From positions 92,284-156,283 of the forward strand of contig JACKQL020000110.1 of the NCBI GenBank assembly GCA_018296165.2: a stretch of 64,000 nucleotides of DNA, given 5' to 3'. The stretch comes from Termitomyces sp. T153 (Eukaryota; Basidiomycota; Agaricomycetes; Agaricales; Lyophyllaceae). Of this stretch, positions 13,611 through 28,263 are shown in pieces. A program made the translations under genes and the position numbers. Below the pieces are notes generated by a model, which made no database searches, was not told the origin of the DNA, and was given only the letters and a program-made list of their open reading frames with translations. Positions within the stretch are counted from its first letter, which is position 1. The number at the start of each line of letters is the position of its first letter.

Positions 13611-15751
13611 AGTCCACCTTAAGCTTTTTTTTTTCTTTAGATAAGCTTGTCAACCCTATGGCAGCCCATGACTTTAGTGTTGTATTGTACAGTTGTTTCT
13701 TGTGCTTTTGAAACCTCAGAAAGTAATACTCAGCCTAGAGAGCTCCTCAGACTTGTTATCTCTGGATCTCTCTTTGCCAAGCCTGTAGTTATGCTTGTAG
13801 ACATTTTATAGCACTGAATATACTTTGGATCTCCCTTTGCTTGTTGTGTAATTTAGCTATAGCCACTAGAGGTCACTCTTCCAGATGGGCACAAAAATTA
13901 ATTGTATAGTTTAATCAGAACATTTTTAAATGTCTATTTTTGAATAAATCTATTGATATATAACACCTGATGACAATACTATGCCCTAGCTTTACCATTC
14001 AAAAATGATTAAGATAGGAAGAAACCTGACATATAAAATTACAATTAAGTATAAGTAGAGTGTCATCAAACAAAGGAACAGTATTTGTGTTCATAAGAGG
14101 AGGAGTAGAATGATAAGAAACAGTGAATATATTAGTGTATACAGAAGATGAGAAAAGTTGACAAGCAATTGACAGGAACAAGGTTGAGAAGTAGAAGCAT
14201 TTGAAAAAGCTGCACATAGAGGAAGAGGAATATTTCAAGTGGAAATTGGGCATGGCTGTAAATGAACAAATGAAATGTTGCAGTGGACAGAATCTGCATA
14301 AAAATCAAGTTCAGAAGAAACATCAGACAAAGATTGAAGTGATTTAGGGTACAGAAAAATTTGGAAAATGAGTCTTATGAATAGAGTGATATGGGAATTG
14401 TAAATTAGATATGCTTGTATGTGTGTTATAACAAGGTAAACAGAAATAATGAATAAAAAATGCTGCAAATCAAGTGTATTTCAATTGGACTGCTAATGAT
14501 TATTATTCAAAGTATGGTTTGAGGAACTAGTTATCACATTAGAAATGTTCCATGCATCCCAAGCATTACACAAAGAGGAACTATGCAACCACTGTTTTGC
14601 TATTAGTAAAACAGAAGCAATTTTTTATTAATTAATTATGATCAATAAAGCCAATGATAGTGTAGAGTAAGCCAGCATGCACTAAAAGACCAGAAATAAA
14701 TATTGAGTTGCTCTTGAGGTCCAATCTAAACAGCACTTACATCTGATGCTTTATACTTGCATAGAACAACCACAAACAACAATAAATGAGCCTCAGTGCT
14801 TAAATTCATCTACTTAGAACAAAAATGAACAACCATGAATAACTACAGTTGTGTAAGTGATTGTTCTAGATAAGAACAAGAAAAAATAATGCTAGACTTC
14901 AGTATGTGTCATCAAAGGCAGAGAGCAATTGAGGCAGAGAGATATAGACACCACATGATTGATTGAAGATGATGAGTATACTATATCTTCAACAAATTTC
15001 CTTCTGCCAGCTGTGTGATTGAGCCATAGCCTCCAGAAGTTGCCCTCACACCCAAGAAGTGGACTGCTTAGGCTTATGCTGATGGATTGTTTTAGGTTAT
15101 AATAATATTATACTTTTGACCCCTTTCTATGGCATGAGACTGTCTCAGGCTTACAAATTGATCAACAAAATAATAAATTTTGGTTTACAAGTGGCATTTA
15201 AGTGTATTGAAGGCCTGAGCACTAGCAGATTGAAGTAAGAACACCAACTGAGTACACTTAGTCTATCTGTCAGACTTAAATTTTGTATCACTATAGTTGC
15301 AAGTTTTAGGTCTATATGCAGAGAGTTAGGAAAACACTTACAGTCTCAGATGTGTGTCAATGATAAAGAGTAACTGAGGCTGGAAGAATGAGGTGGACGA
15401 TTGAAATTCCTAAAGAACACGTGACTATTCGATGACCTAAGAGACCTATATGGGGCAACCACAAGCCTATGACATGAAAAAACTACTCTTCCATAAACTT
15501 GTTATTAATGTCGGCTCACATCACATGTTTTGATAATGAGTTCATTCAACAATACTTGCAACTTCATACAGGAACTTTCTTTGTTCCTTCCTCTCCGTAT
15601 CTACATACGCCTCGCTGTTCTTCTGGAACGATGTGATTTCTGATCAAGGGGATCCACAAGCGGTCAAATGACATGATTCAGTGATTGCGGCTTATACCGA
15701 ACTTGGAGCTACAATCTCATGGCTTCTTTCTGAGCTCTTTTCGACAAGTTC

Positions 15752-18700
15752 ATGCAAGATACGCCTTTTATACCCTCACAACAGGACGAGAACCTCTGCG
15801 TGGCTACCTTGGTAGAAACAAGTCTACTTCAGCACAACTCCGATGGTCAGATCAGCCAGGTCCATTCAGATGAGGCTCAATGCGCGCCGCCTGCGATTAC
15901 CACGATGTCAACTTCGAATTCACTTGTGATGTGTGAGGGATGCTTCACTTTCATCACGCTTTTAATAGCTCACGCACGCGTCTTCCGGAATAGATGAGAA
16001 AGAAACGCGATTTTCGAGTTCTCGACAACCGTTGTCTGTAAGGAAGGCCGCGGACACAGAACTATCTTTACCAGGTATTGCTTCTTCGTCTTCTACACAC
16101 TCTCGATCATTGATCAGCACCTTGGGATAGAGCTCTTCGACTTTGACCATCATTCTTCGCTGTATGCTCGGCGTACACCTGTGCCTGCAACCCAGCCTTC
16201 ATTATCAAGTCTATCCCTTCCTTTCATCCCCTCTGAAGATATTGATTGTGCATTCTCGACCCGGGAATCACGAAATCTTTTACCTCTACCGGCGGGCGCT
16301 CAGGCTCCAGTCTCACCAGGCCAATATCGTCAAAATCACTCGACATTTTTTGAGTCTCGCAATGATTCTCAAGCAGTCGACATCAATCAGCTACAACACT
16401 GCGTCTCCATCGATACTTGGGATGCCGAGTACGAATTCTCGGACAAAACTGCTGCAAATTTTTCGAAAAGTCGTCATGATAAACTTCATTCAATAGTTCC
16501 GTTTCTTCGTCCGTTCTCTATATATTCATTGAGTGCTCCATTGATTTATTCCACAGGCTTAGAAACCCAAATTGAGCGACGTGAAATCTCTCCATCACGA
16601 CACACTGATTCAATTGAATTGTCGCCGCAAGGTATCCACAAAAATTGTTTTTCGGCCTCTACGGAGGCGCCCCCATTGCCAACACTGCCCCAAATCGATC
16701 ACTACCGTAAGGCACTTCCACTTGTCAGCTCTGGATCAAATAGCCCAGGTAGTATATTAAGGAGATTGGCTGATGATACTACGACAATTACCTCTGTTTC
16801 TGGGTGAGTTTCGGTGTGACTGTGGAAAGAATTCTCCTAAATCTCATCAAAGCTCAACAACGGGAGTCAACCTTGACTTATTTTTTCAAGGAGATGGAGA
16901 ATGCCAACAAGATGAAGTTGATGAGAACCAGAATTCTTTCATTCACCTCTCTTTGTTATCGTACTTGGCCTTTCAGCTCGAAAAGAGAGTACCTCGGAAT
17001 ACTTACTTTAAAGGGAATGTCCAGTACGAGCAAACATTCACAGGGAAGGACATTGTGGTGAGAATCCATGAAAGCCTTACCCCTATCACTGAGAATGCTA
17101 ATGAAGTCGAAGTCGGCAATCCATGCACGAATACAACGCGAGTTGATAATAACTCATGGTTTGTTGATCACCGATCGACGGGCATCACTTCAGGTTGCAA
17201 GGAGCTTACAAAGCCAACTCTTCTTCACCGAAGTTGAATGGGATGATTCAGCGAAGGTCAAGGACAATGCGGGGGATCTATACAATTTTCTTGACAATGC
17301 GATGTCATTTGACGATGAATTTGATGATGATCTACCGACCGGTATTGTAACGATTTTGACCCGATGCTATTCCCCGACTTGCTCAGAGAGCGACCCTTGT
17401 TACTCATATGTCTGCCCCCGAAAGGTGAGAGAACCCTGATATCTTTTATTTCGATCCTGAATAGAAGTATTAGGGAGACTTAGCAGCGGTACTGGCACGA
17501 GCACCCGAAGAGCTGGAAGCCATTATTCCCAGAACGTGGGAAGCAAACGTTGGGTCAGAAGTCATGCATCATTTGTCAGAGACAGAGATTCGTCGACAAA
17601 AGTGCGTATCCTCTTCCGTGGCTGTAAATGAATCCGACATGAGACTTGTTAGTGTCATTCACAATTTTATAGAGAAGGAAGAACACTACGTCCACAGTCT
17701 AGATATAGTTGAAGAGAACTTTATAATCCCGTTAAAGACGACCAAGCCTTCTGTTGTCCGATCTGGCCTAGACGAATTTATCGATGATGTTTTCGGCGTA
17801 CTACTAAGTCTTCGCGAATGCAATAGACGCCTCGTCGAAGCGATGCATATTCGTCGGCGAGAAGGGGAATCGGTTATCAGGACCATCGGTGATATTGTGT
17901 TCGAAGCAGTCATTGATTTCATGTCGCCGTATCCCGCCTATATTGGACATCATCTGATTGCAGAGAGACGGTTGAAAGACGAGATCGACAATAATCCCTA
18001 TTTTAGGATTTTCTTGGAGGTTCGACCTCTCCCCATCCTAAGACATACCCATACTGACCAAGTTTGTCAGGAATGTTCCCGCCAATCTTCGCGCAGTGGA
18101 GATGTACCTCGCCTTGATCTGAAACATTTTTTGAATCGACCGATAGAATACTTGCAGAAGCTGCCAGGAAGTCTGGAAGCTATCCTCGGCCTGACTGACC
18201 CTCACAATACTGATTACGAGGCCTTGAAGGCAACGATACAAACCGTAAAGAGCCTACAGTCTACGGCACAGCTGATCACATTCCAGTGTTCCATGATGCG
18301 AAATATTCCGGGAAAATGGGAGTGGCATGATCTTGTATCGAGTGAGGTTCGAGCAACAATCACGACAGGTGAAGTTAAACGGCAAGCGTAAGAATCCACA
18401 ACATCTCCTATGTTTTTGGCTGAGCGAATAACCCTTCTTCTTTGTTATAGTGCCATGTTCGAGCTTATTCAAGGTGAAATAGCGTACGTGAAAGATTTAG
18501 GGAACATTGATAATGTGTGTCTTTGTTCTTTGAATTAGCAGTGACTCTTGAAAACACTTAACGTCTTTCAGATGTACATCGTACCACTTCGCACTTCAGT
18601 GCCTCCGATCATACCCCGCGATAGACTAGAGGTGTTCATAGAGGACGTTTTCCACAATTACAAGCATTTATACGAACATCACAACGAATTGGTCAAGGCA

Positions 18701-21700
18701 CTTCTCAGCATTCAGGAAGACCAACATCCTATTATTGGGAGTATTATTGAGCCCTTGATGCATGCAGTTCTCCAGTTCAAGCAGGCCTATCAAAAATATA
18801 TTCCCAATTATCCCCTTGCGGCGCATAAGATAGACGATGAGATGCGAAATAATTCTGCGTTCAAAAAGTTTGTCGAGGTGAGAACTGCCTACCACCTCTC
18901 TAGAGTCGGATTTTAAAAGCCTTGGAGTAGTCTTGTATCCGTCACCCCGATGCTCATCGTCTTGACATGAAAAATTTTATTAATCGCCCTATTCCTCGTC
19001 TCCTACGTTATGAGCTCTTACTAAAGGCCATACTTGAACAAACACCTGAAGGCAGTGCAGACCTCGAAAGAATACCTGCGACGATTCATTTAATCAAGTC
19101 TCTAGGCAAGGAGACTGAATCTGGTGTTTTTGCTGCAAAACAAAAAGTCGATCTCTGGCGTCTTGAGGCAAACTTTGTCTTCAAGCCGGGAGAAACCGTG
19201 GTATGTGAGGATCTTCTTGGCATCGCTAGCCCAATTTGATTTAGCGCTGGAGGACATGGAGTTATCCGATCCAAATAGAACGCTACTCCATTCAGGCAAG
19301 CTTCTTCGACAACCTGACGGTGGCTTAGAGCGGAAAGGATGGACTGAGCTTTTCGTTCTGTTGCTTGACAACTACCGTAAGTTATGCGATCAAGGCATAC
19401 AAGTCGCACTGACAAATCTGAACGTTAGTGGTTCTGGCTAAATCAAAAGAAAAAGATAGTCTGGTCACGTACCATATAAACCAAAAGGTAGGATCAGGAT
19501 TTCGGGTGGCATGTCATCTATTCTCATTCTGATACAGCCTGTACCTCTCGACCTTCTAACGCTTGTCAATGCGGCCGAGCCGCCACTTTTGAGGAGTACA
19601 CGATTCCTCGGTGGTCTACGAGGGGACCGCAACACTGATGATCTTTTTGAGCCTGGAGCGACACCAGACACTCCTAATGATTCCCGATTTATCTATCCTT
19701 TGACCCTCTACTACTCAGGTCGTAATAGGGGAACTTATATCCTCTATGCTGAATCCTCCCGAGCTCGCCTAAAATGGAAACAGAAACTGGATGACGCGTT
19801 CGCTCTACGAAAAATAGCTCAGGAGTCAAACAAAGTTTTTGAACTACGGACACTCAGTGCTGCTACCTTTGTTTCGAGTCCACTAACTGCCACCACGACA
19901 TTCCCTGCAAGGAATCAGGATAATGCGTTTATTAGAAAGGTCACCTGCTCGGTACCCTTTTGTGAGGATACTTCTAAAAACCTCGAGCAATTCATGACAA
20001 CATTGATCACTGGTACTTTCCAGCGACGTCGGATGGCCGTTCTTTCGTGGCAATTGGATGCTCGGAAGGTGTATGGATAGGACTTCGACAGAATCCCTCA
20101 TGTATGTTCAGCCAGGACTCCGGGTATAACGACCACATCTAATTGTTGTACAGCGGCACGTCAAGTCCTTCCAATAAAAATGGTGACACAATGTGCCATG
20201 TTGCAGGATTTTGGTATTTTCTTGGTCCTTGCCGACGGGGTAAGGTGCAACAGAGATGTCGCTGGGCTTTTCAATCTAACGGGGATGAAATACTAGTCAC
20301 TCTTCGCATACCACCTTGAAACCCTTGTCCCTACGCACGTTCACAATGCACGCGGTCAATCCGTTCATGTAACCGCCCAAAAAATCAATGGAAGGACCGA
20401 TGTACACTTCTTTAGCGTTGGGACCGTTCGAGGGCGAACCCTTGTTATCTACATGAAGAAAAAAGGAGTACGTTACCCAGCGCGCCTTAAAAAAATGACA
20501 CTTACAACCCTACCGCAAAGTCGGATAACATCTTTGTTGCCCTTGAGCCAATTGAAGACAAAATCAAGGAATTGGTTCCTGTTGGGTTTAATGCTCGTTT
20601 AGGCTTCCGCCCAACGAAGTCGGAATGGTTCCGCGTCTACAAAGACTTCGTTGGGCCTTCAGAGCCGTTTGACCTTTTCTTCCTGAAAACACACGTCGTA
20701 ATTCTTTGTGGGAAAGGTTTTGAGACCATTGATCTGAACAAGTAAGTCATAGCTAATCAAGGTCGTTTGAGCTTGTTCTCATAAAGGCGCCATCATGATT
20801 CATGATAGTCCGGAGCCCAAGCCAATTCTAGATCTCTCTGATGCTCGAACACCGCTCGCCAAGCGGTGTGAGGCGGCTCGTGCCGTGGGGATTTTCAGGG
20901 TAACAGATTACGAATACCTCTTGTGCTATGATGGTAGACCGAGTTCCATTTTTGCCGGCCCGATACCGCACACTCATTACACTTGCAGAATTCGGACTTT
21001 ATGTTGACAAACATGGAATTCCCACCCGTCGATCACAAGTCATCGAATGGGAAGGCATCGCTGTGCGAGCCGCTCTCCATGCACCCCATATCATGTTGTT
21101 CGATGCCACCAGTCAATTTATTGAGATCAGGGATGTGGCGGCTGGACGCCTGGTTCAGATTATTCACGGTAATGATATCAGGTGTACGTGGGACGGGAGA
21201 GGTACTAGCAATCGTGCCATTCCACCTGGTCCTGGTGAAATCGAAGCGCACGTGCATGCAGTGCTGAATACTCAGGTGTTATCCACCGGGACATCAAGAT
21301 CTCAAGGAATAGTTGAATACGTTGTTGAGCTCGCACTTATTCCTTCCCACACGAAAACACCAATGGTAGGCCCAGGGCCTCTAGAGACAGAACAGCAGGA
21401 CCAGCAGCCTTCTTCCATAGAGCCCCCAATGACACCTCTGTCTGTCACGCCAGTTCTTTCCCCTGTGGAATCTGTAAATTTGGGCCCAGGACTGCTTGTG
21501 ACAAATCAACAAGACCCGCGGGATTCGACCACAGAGCCCTTGATAGCCTTTCGACGTGCGACTCCAACCCTTTCCCCTACGAAGGAGGTCAAATTGAGGC
21601 CAGGCCCTCTCACAACAGAACATCTGCATCAAGACCCAAAACTTCCGACCCCATATCGGATCTCCCCACGTCCTTTGCCCCCGATACCTCGGAAAACTGC

Positions 21701-21752
21701 GCATGCTGACAGTACTTCGCCGCTGGCAGTGCCACCCTCAACAACGGATTGA
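15752..21752 (+). CDS. ROM2: Rho1 guanine-nucleotide exchange factor, ROM2-like (DEP-DH-DH-PH-CNH)
   Basis: This protein would activate Rho1 in the cell-wall integrity pathway at the cell cortex. After a Ser/Pro-rich N-terminus (16181-16803), the domains in order are DEP (about 16,940-17,424, with FTGKDIV), a first DH (17,653-18,290), a second DH (18,451-19,190), PH (19,253-19,800), and CNH/citron homology (about 19,930-21,250). A proline-rich tail follows. Inferred introns are 16804-16852, 17058-17112, 17425-17473, 17602-17652, 18020-18070, 18388-18450, 18515-18571, 18878-18930, 19201-19252, 19377-19428, 19488-19537, 19962-20023, 20102-20153, 20240-20296, 20468-20520, 20742-20808 and 20934-20988. 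With these the frame is continuous from the DEP domain to TAA-type termination at 21752. The start is uncertain: 15752 is the first plausible ATG, but the splicing between about 15,930 and 16,170 is unresolved. The duplicated DH is discussed under findings. Confidence 0.88.
21358..21640 (+). repeat. Three coding repeats in the ROM2-like C-terminal tail
   Basis: Three degenerate copies of a 38-39 residue Pro/Thr/Ser-rich unit begin near 21367, 21480 and 21595. Each opens with a GPGPLxTEQQD-like phrase and closes with a TPxLSPxxxVxL-like phrase. They lie after the CNH domain, so they are likely a flexible tail. Confidence 0.6.
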
Positions 21753-22104
21753 GGCTTCTACATGCTTCCACTGCTTGACGCGATAAATCCACATGTCGTC
21801 TTCGGGTTAATCAACAGGGCTCTTTTATACCTTGCGTTCAGGATGATATGGAGTGTTTTTGGTTCTGGAGGAAACGGCATCAGAGTAAATTACACTACAG
21901 TACAAACGAGGATTCTATGTTAGTACAAACGAGTTTTCTAGGCTGGTACATGATACGGGAATAATGAACATGGGTATATAAAAGGGAGATATCGGGAGAT
22001 AAAAGGGAGATGTCGGGAGAACTACGTATACAGGGGATGTCATAGAACGTTGGGAAAAAAGATGAAAATATCCAGTCCTCACGATAACGAAAACCATGTC
22101 AAAT
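21753..22104. other. Convergent 3' intergenic region
   Basis: This separates the ends of the ROM2-like gene (+) and the C2H2 gene (-). It holds two copies of AGTACAAACGAG near 21,900 and 21,922 and a short direct repeat of GATRTCGGGAGA near 21,990-22,020. No gene is seen. Confidence 0.5.
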
Positions 22105-23945
22105 CTACAACCTCTCCTTCGCAGCGAGAATAGCAGGATGATCGCTGTTCCTGATACGTTCCAATTCCCGCTCCACTTCTGGAGAATAAACGGGCTTGAC
22201 CTTTTCAGTTGGCGCTCGCTTGCCACATGCGCGGGCATTGACATGGCGTTTGTAGGAGTCGGAACGAGCAAGTCGAGATCCACAATCTGGACACTCCCAG
22301 CGGTCTTTCTCTGCATGGGTGTGAAGAACATTGCTCTCGAGGTGGCGGACAACATCGCTAAAACGTCCGAAGGGAATCGGACAAATGATTCCAAACGGGC
22401 ATTCACACTTGGGATTCACCTTCTGTTGACGTTTCGGACCCCGGCGGCAACTCTTTTTCCGGAGATTACGTGGAGCTTGGGTCTTGAAATCGTCAGGTTT
22501 GGCTCTCGCTTTCGTTGCTCTGCCTTTAGCTTGCTTCTCGGGAATATCTTCGTCACAATCTGCGTAGCTGATGGGGGCCTTGGTGCGTTCAGAACGTCGC
22601 TGTGCCATTGCCCTTGCTGTGATAAAGTCTTGGTAGACGTAGTCATCGTCATCGGCAATGTCAGCATCCTCCCTCTCGATTTCTTCGTCTGACCCATTTG
22701 ACGCTGACGACGACGGAGATGGAGCCTCTACATTGCAGTCCACAGAAATCAATCTGGCTGGTAAAGGGGATTGCAAGGGAGTGACCAGAGGAGAAGTCAT
22801 TGCACGCTTCCGTTTGCGTACGTTTGAAAGCTCGGGGGTGGCCGATGGTGATAATGAAGGTGGCGGCAAGGAATAAGACGTGCATGGTGACGTGCGTTCG
22901 GTGATCGACAGAGGTGACAATTTCAGCCAAGTCTTGGACGAAGATCCCAACATCTGAGGATCTCGTTCAATTATTTTTATGAGGAAAAATAGCCTTTACG
23001 CACATATTTACTCGAATCAGAGGCATGCGATCGATTAGGGCCTTTATTTCGCGTTGTCCTAGTTGTAATCGCTTTCTTGTGTTCCAAGGCTTTCTTTGTA
23101 GCGCTGATGCCTCGATGATGAGTCGGAAGAGAGGAAGGTGACTCGAGTTCCAGTTCTGAGAATGTACACCGACGGCGTTTCACAGATGGCTTGTGCTCAT
23201 CGAGTGGGACAACAATGTCGTACTTAGTACCGGTTGCGATGCCAGCGGTCAAGACCGGCGACGATTCATGCAAATTGTTATCCAGCTTAGGCTCATTCGG
23301 CGAGTCGGCGAATAATTCAAGGGAAGGCAGATCGATCGTTGCAGATATTGGAGAAACATTCCACGAATTGTCAGAGAGACGAAGAGAGTTGGAGAGCAGA
23401 GGCGAGAGCGAATGGGAGAACGAAAGAAAAGGGTCAGAAATCTGTTCGGAAGTCGTGATAGGTGAAAGATCAGAATTGACAGATGTAGGTGTTGAAGATA
23501 ATGGAGGCGTGTAGCAATGCATATCGGTGCAAGTCGGTGATGACGCAAGGTCGGAAAAGAGAGGAAACAATGTTGACTTGGCCCCAAGTGGCGTCACACC
23601 CTCCGTTTGCGCATAGTTGAGAGTAATGTCAGGTACTGTTGCAATGTTCTTGAAGACTTTGACACGTCGAGCGTACGTGGGATATGGAGCGTAACGCAGA
23701 GAGACGTCCTTTCCTTATAATTACAGCAGTGTTTGAAGATAGTTGAAACATATACATACAATTGGACGAGATCCACACTGTGGCTGTTTGGCAAGCGCGT
23801 TGCCTTCATCATTGGACTCCGTCTGGAGGCTCTTCCAATACTCTAGAGACATCTGGTAGTCGTCCCGGGTGAAGAGAAGGTGGTGGTACAAGAATAAGAG
23901 CCATTGTTGTTCCCCGGGGTTGCATGTTGGTGTCTGTGGGTCCAA
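22105..23945 (-). CDS. C2H2 zinc-finger protein, putative transcription regulator
   Basis: Three exons are joined by introns 23709-23759 (GTATGT...AAAG) and 22954-23003 (GTGCGT...TCAG), and the frame is continuous. The middle exon is Ser/Pro-rich and carries a basic KRRR patch. The last exon has an acidic stretch, a basic nuclear-localisation-like segment and two C-terminal Cys/His clusters: a divergent one (CxCPFGxxC...H...HTH) and a classic one beginning WECPDCGSRLARSDSYKRH. This suggests DNA binding in the nucleus. The 5' end is not certain. The frame is open upstream of 23945 to about 23,995, but no in-frame ATG is visible there, so an earlier exon is likely. The minimum product is about 580 residues. 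Confidence 0.7.
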
Positions 23946-23995
23946 AGGGCACGTGAAGCGCGATTTTGATGTGGAGTGGCTTTTGTTGAAATCCA

Positions 23996-25424
23996 GGCCG
24001 ACAATCGATCATGCCAAAAATGGGAAGAACAAGCGCCCGAACTGGCATAATCGGTAGTTATCTGATGTTCTGAACTCCATCAGAACTGATTAGCATTGAT
24101 GACTGGCATCTGATGACCTTGTTATCGTTGTTTTATGGTTCAATCTTAATTGTCTGCTCGCCCTCGCCTCTGTCTCAATACACAACGACGAATGATGCCG
24201 TCCTCGCCACTGCCAAGTTATCAACGCTTCACACGTACAGAATGTTTTCAGGAAGGACAACATCTACTATGTATTGGAAGTTGAAGTGGAGTTAGGGTCT
24301 TTCATCATTACTCACGATGATATCTTGCATTGCCCTCAGATTATGTACGGTTATTCCTGTGTCACAGACAAATCGGAAGTCATCACAGACCAACTGACAC
24401 CACACGTGATTTGGAGTCGATCAATAAAGGCTGGCGCTGAGGCGTATTAACCCCATTGGCCCTGAAAAAGATGCTGCGCAGGACCGGCGTCTAGATGAGA
24501 TACCAGAATTGTGGCAAGGTTGTGCGCTGTCTGATCGAATCTTTCACAGTTTTATGCCGTTCACATCAACATTTTGAACAGCTATGCAGCGGACGTCGGC
24601 GGCGGTCGGCGGCGTTCGAAAGTTAAACGTCGAGCGTTAAAGAATCCGGGAGTACAGCAGTTCAATCCGAGAGTACAGCAGTTCAATCCGAGAGTACAGC
24701 AGTTTAGCGAGGAACCATGCTTGAGACAGCGCATCGTGCAAGCCATGAGTCGTTCGGTTACCATAGAATCGGCTCCTGCTGTCGGAAGATGCTGTGAATT
24801 ACGAGGATGTAAGACGAGTCATTTGTCCTAACAGTAATTAGGCCAAAAACTTGCTTCATTCTTTGTATTTATTTGTTACGAGGAGCCTGGGAAGAAGTAG
24901 TTTCCAGCTCTAAAGCATGACAAGGTCCGTTTCTCTGTCTGTTTCGTTCATGACCTCACCCAGAGAAAACCAAGAGCTTCAGCGGCTTGAACAATTGAAC
25001 CGAATTCAACAAATACGGAGAGTCGATGATCCCGTAAAGCCGTAAATGCTGGACTTGAAGTGGATGCATTTACTCGGAGTACATGATAATCATTGTCTTC
25101 TCGAGGTAGCTGAGTTGTCGTGGAAGTTCGAAGTGTGGCCTCCTTCTTTCATTGACCTCGGCTGAGCAATAATTTGAGAGACATCTCAGAATATGTAAGA
25201 ATTAACTTCTATCGGTCATTCGTATGCAGACTACCCAAAAATCTGACGACGACGTACGGACATTTCTATTTTTATCATGGACCAATTTCGAACACTGATT
25301 TATGACGTATCCGAGACCCTCTATCACCACCGAATGATGTATAAAAGCTGACCAAGTCTCCAACTGATTTGTCTGCTTCCCACCACCCTCTTCCATCTTC
25401 TCACCGCAGCTTACACTGTCTACA
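23996..25424. other. Intergenic region upstream of the SDR gene
   Basis: No convincing gene is seen. It includes the short tandem repeat listed at 24640-24704. A CT-rich stretch immediately precedes the SDR start codon at 25425, as is usual for fungal promoters. Confidence 0.4.
24640..24704. repeat. 21 bp tandem repeat, about 2.7 copies
   Basis: The unit TTCAATCCGAGAGTACAGCA plus G occurs at 24661-24681 and 24682-24702, with a partial, slightly different copy before it. It lies in a short open frame that I do not consider a gene. Confidence 0.7.
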
Positions 25425-26704
<1,280 letters not shown>

Positions 26705-28160
26705 ACTGGTTAAGAGCTCGATGATGCCAATTCTCAAGACTGTACTGTATGCATATGGACAATGATTCTTGGCTGCCGTTGATGAAAGGCGCCATCAACG
26801 AGATTATGTATCATTACGTTTCCATCTCCGCGCCTGTTGCTTTGAGAACATATACAATATCATGTATTTAAGGATTCTCCTTGGATGCCTGGACACACTA
26901 GTTGTTGAGATCGTGACTCTCAGGGACAAATGTGGACGAGATTTGATTCGCTGTAAATTTCCCGTTCGATGAGAGAGCAGGGCAATCGAGAAATTGACTC
27001 TGGACCTGTATTACTATAATGTTTTTCAGCATGTGTCGTCGTGCATCCATGAGGTGAAGCATAAGCCTGGCCTATTACGATCCTTGCTAATGTTTGAGCA
27101 GGAATCATTGTTTTGAGTGTTTGAGCAGGAATCATTGTTTTGTGCTATAGCACAATCTGTTCCTCGTCAACATTTTCTGGGAGCGATCACTGGCACGCAC
27201 AGGCTCGACGCGAGGGTCACAGGATCAATTTGGACTCAGCGAACCAATTTTTTTCCCATCGTAATTAGTAGCAAAAATATAGATGATGAACAACCGATGC
27301 ACATATACACAATCTAGCTATGTTATTCCTTACGACCGAGTACAGTGAATGCGGTGCACGTTCTGGAAGGTGACATTGTACACAAGCGCAGACAACAGGT
27401 GTTGTGCACCTGGGTATTTGAAATACACTCCCGAATCCGGGGTTTCAGAATATAGAATTTACAAGAGCAGAGAAGACTCGAGGTCAGAACATGCATAAGA
27501 AGTTCATCCTGCCAGTGATCCCTCTGGTGTCAGATTGGAAGGTTTGATGCTTTTATATGGCCCGCGTGGCGAGCACTACAATATTAATTCATCCAGATAC
27601 CCTATATCGCGGAATTCCGATCAACCTTTATCCAGTCTGGTTTCCACGTGAGATTATACTCTTCCTGGTATCATATGTTCATATCTATTTCGTTCCCCTG
27701 ACCTTGCCAGAATAAGTACTTGTACCCATTGGCCTTGATCATACAAAATTTGAAGGACCGCTAATCCTATGAAACAAGATGCATTTTCTCGTAGTATTGG
27801 CTCATTGTTATAATACAAGGGGAACCATCAACGTACCCCAAAAATACTGCAGTATAGCCATGACTGCAGCTGAGGAGTGGCAGGACCTTGTACATCAAAT
27901 GCTCACCGGCCTTCAAAATTTAAATTGCATCTGTGGAACGGCTCTACGACGGAATTTATCCTACGTGGCAGCATCAATGAATGTCGTAGTGTCCATCGCA
28001 AAAATCATGAAGATGCGTAACCTAACCAGGCTGTATTTCACTCTGGGCCGGTGGCTGTAACACCAGTCCAGGCCAGAAGTTCTCAGTATGAGCGCCATCC
28101 TTATGGAGTCAGGTAGCAGTCACATAATCAACTCCGACGTTCGTCTCAAGTTTAATGGCG
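26705..28160. other. Intergenic region, no gene recognised
   Basis: Open frames here (for example a 93-codon frame at 27779-28060) show no known domain and no clear intron pattern. The only structure noted is the direct repeat at 27091-27142. Confidence 0.4.
27091..27142. repeat. 25 bp perfect tandem duplication
   Basis: A 25 bp sequence starting TGTTTGAGCAGGAATCATTG occurs at 27091-27115 and again at 27118-27142, giving a period of 27. It is a small recent duplication in intergenic DNA. Confidence 0.85.
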
Positions 28161-28263
28161 TTGGTCATGAGCTCGGCTGATAACGAGAAACAAGTACATA
28201 CTTTACATATCTCACGATCTCGTCAACTAACGCACGCGGGACGATGGTCGAAGGAAAAAAACG

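Larger units (their letters stand above)
1..15390. repeat. CpG-depleted, AT-rich repeat graveyard
   Basis: This stretch has almost no CG dinucleotides, is AT-rich and carries no intact gene. Open frames are short, and adjacent in-frame segments are often separated by single TGA or TAG codons. CG becomes frequent abruptly at about 15,395. In fungi this pattern is expected of old transposon DNA whose methylated cytosines deaminated, or of a RIP-like process. No element family could be named with confidence. Apart from the sub-features listed separately, I see nothing gene-like here. Confidence 0.7.

Noticed and set aside
22096..22692. 198-codon plus-strand frame opposite the C2H2 gene
   Set aside because: It is antisense to the zinc-finger exon, has no known motif, and its length follows from the coding bias of the real gene.
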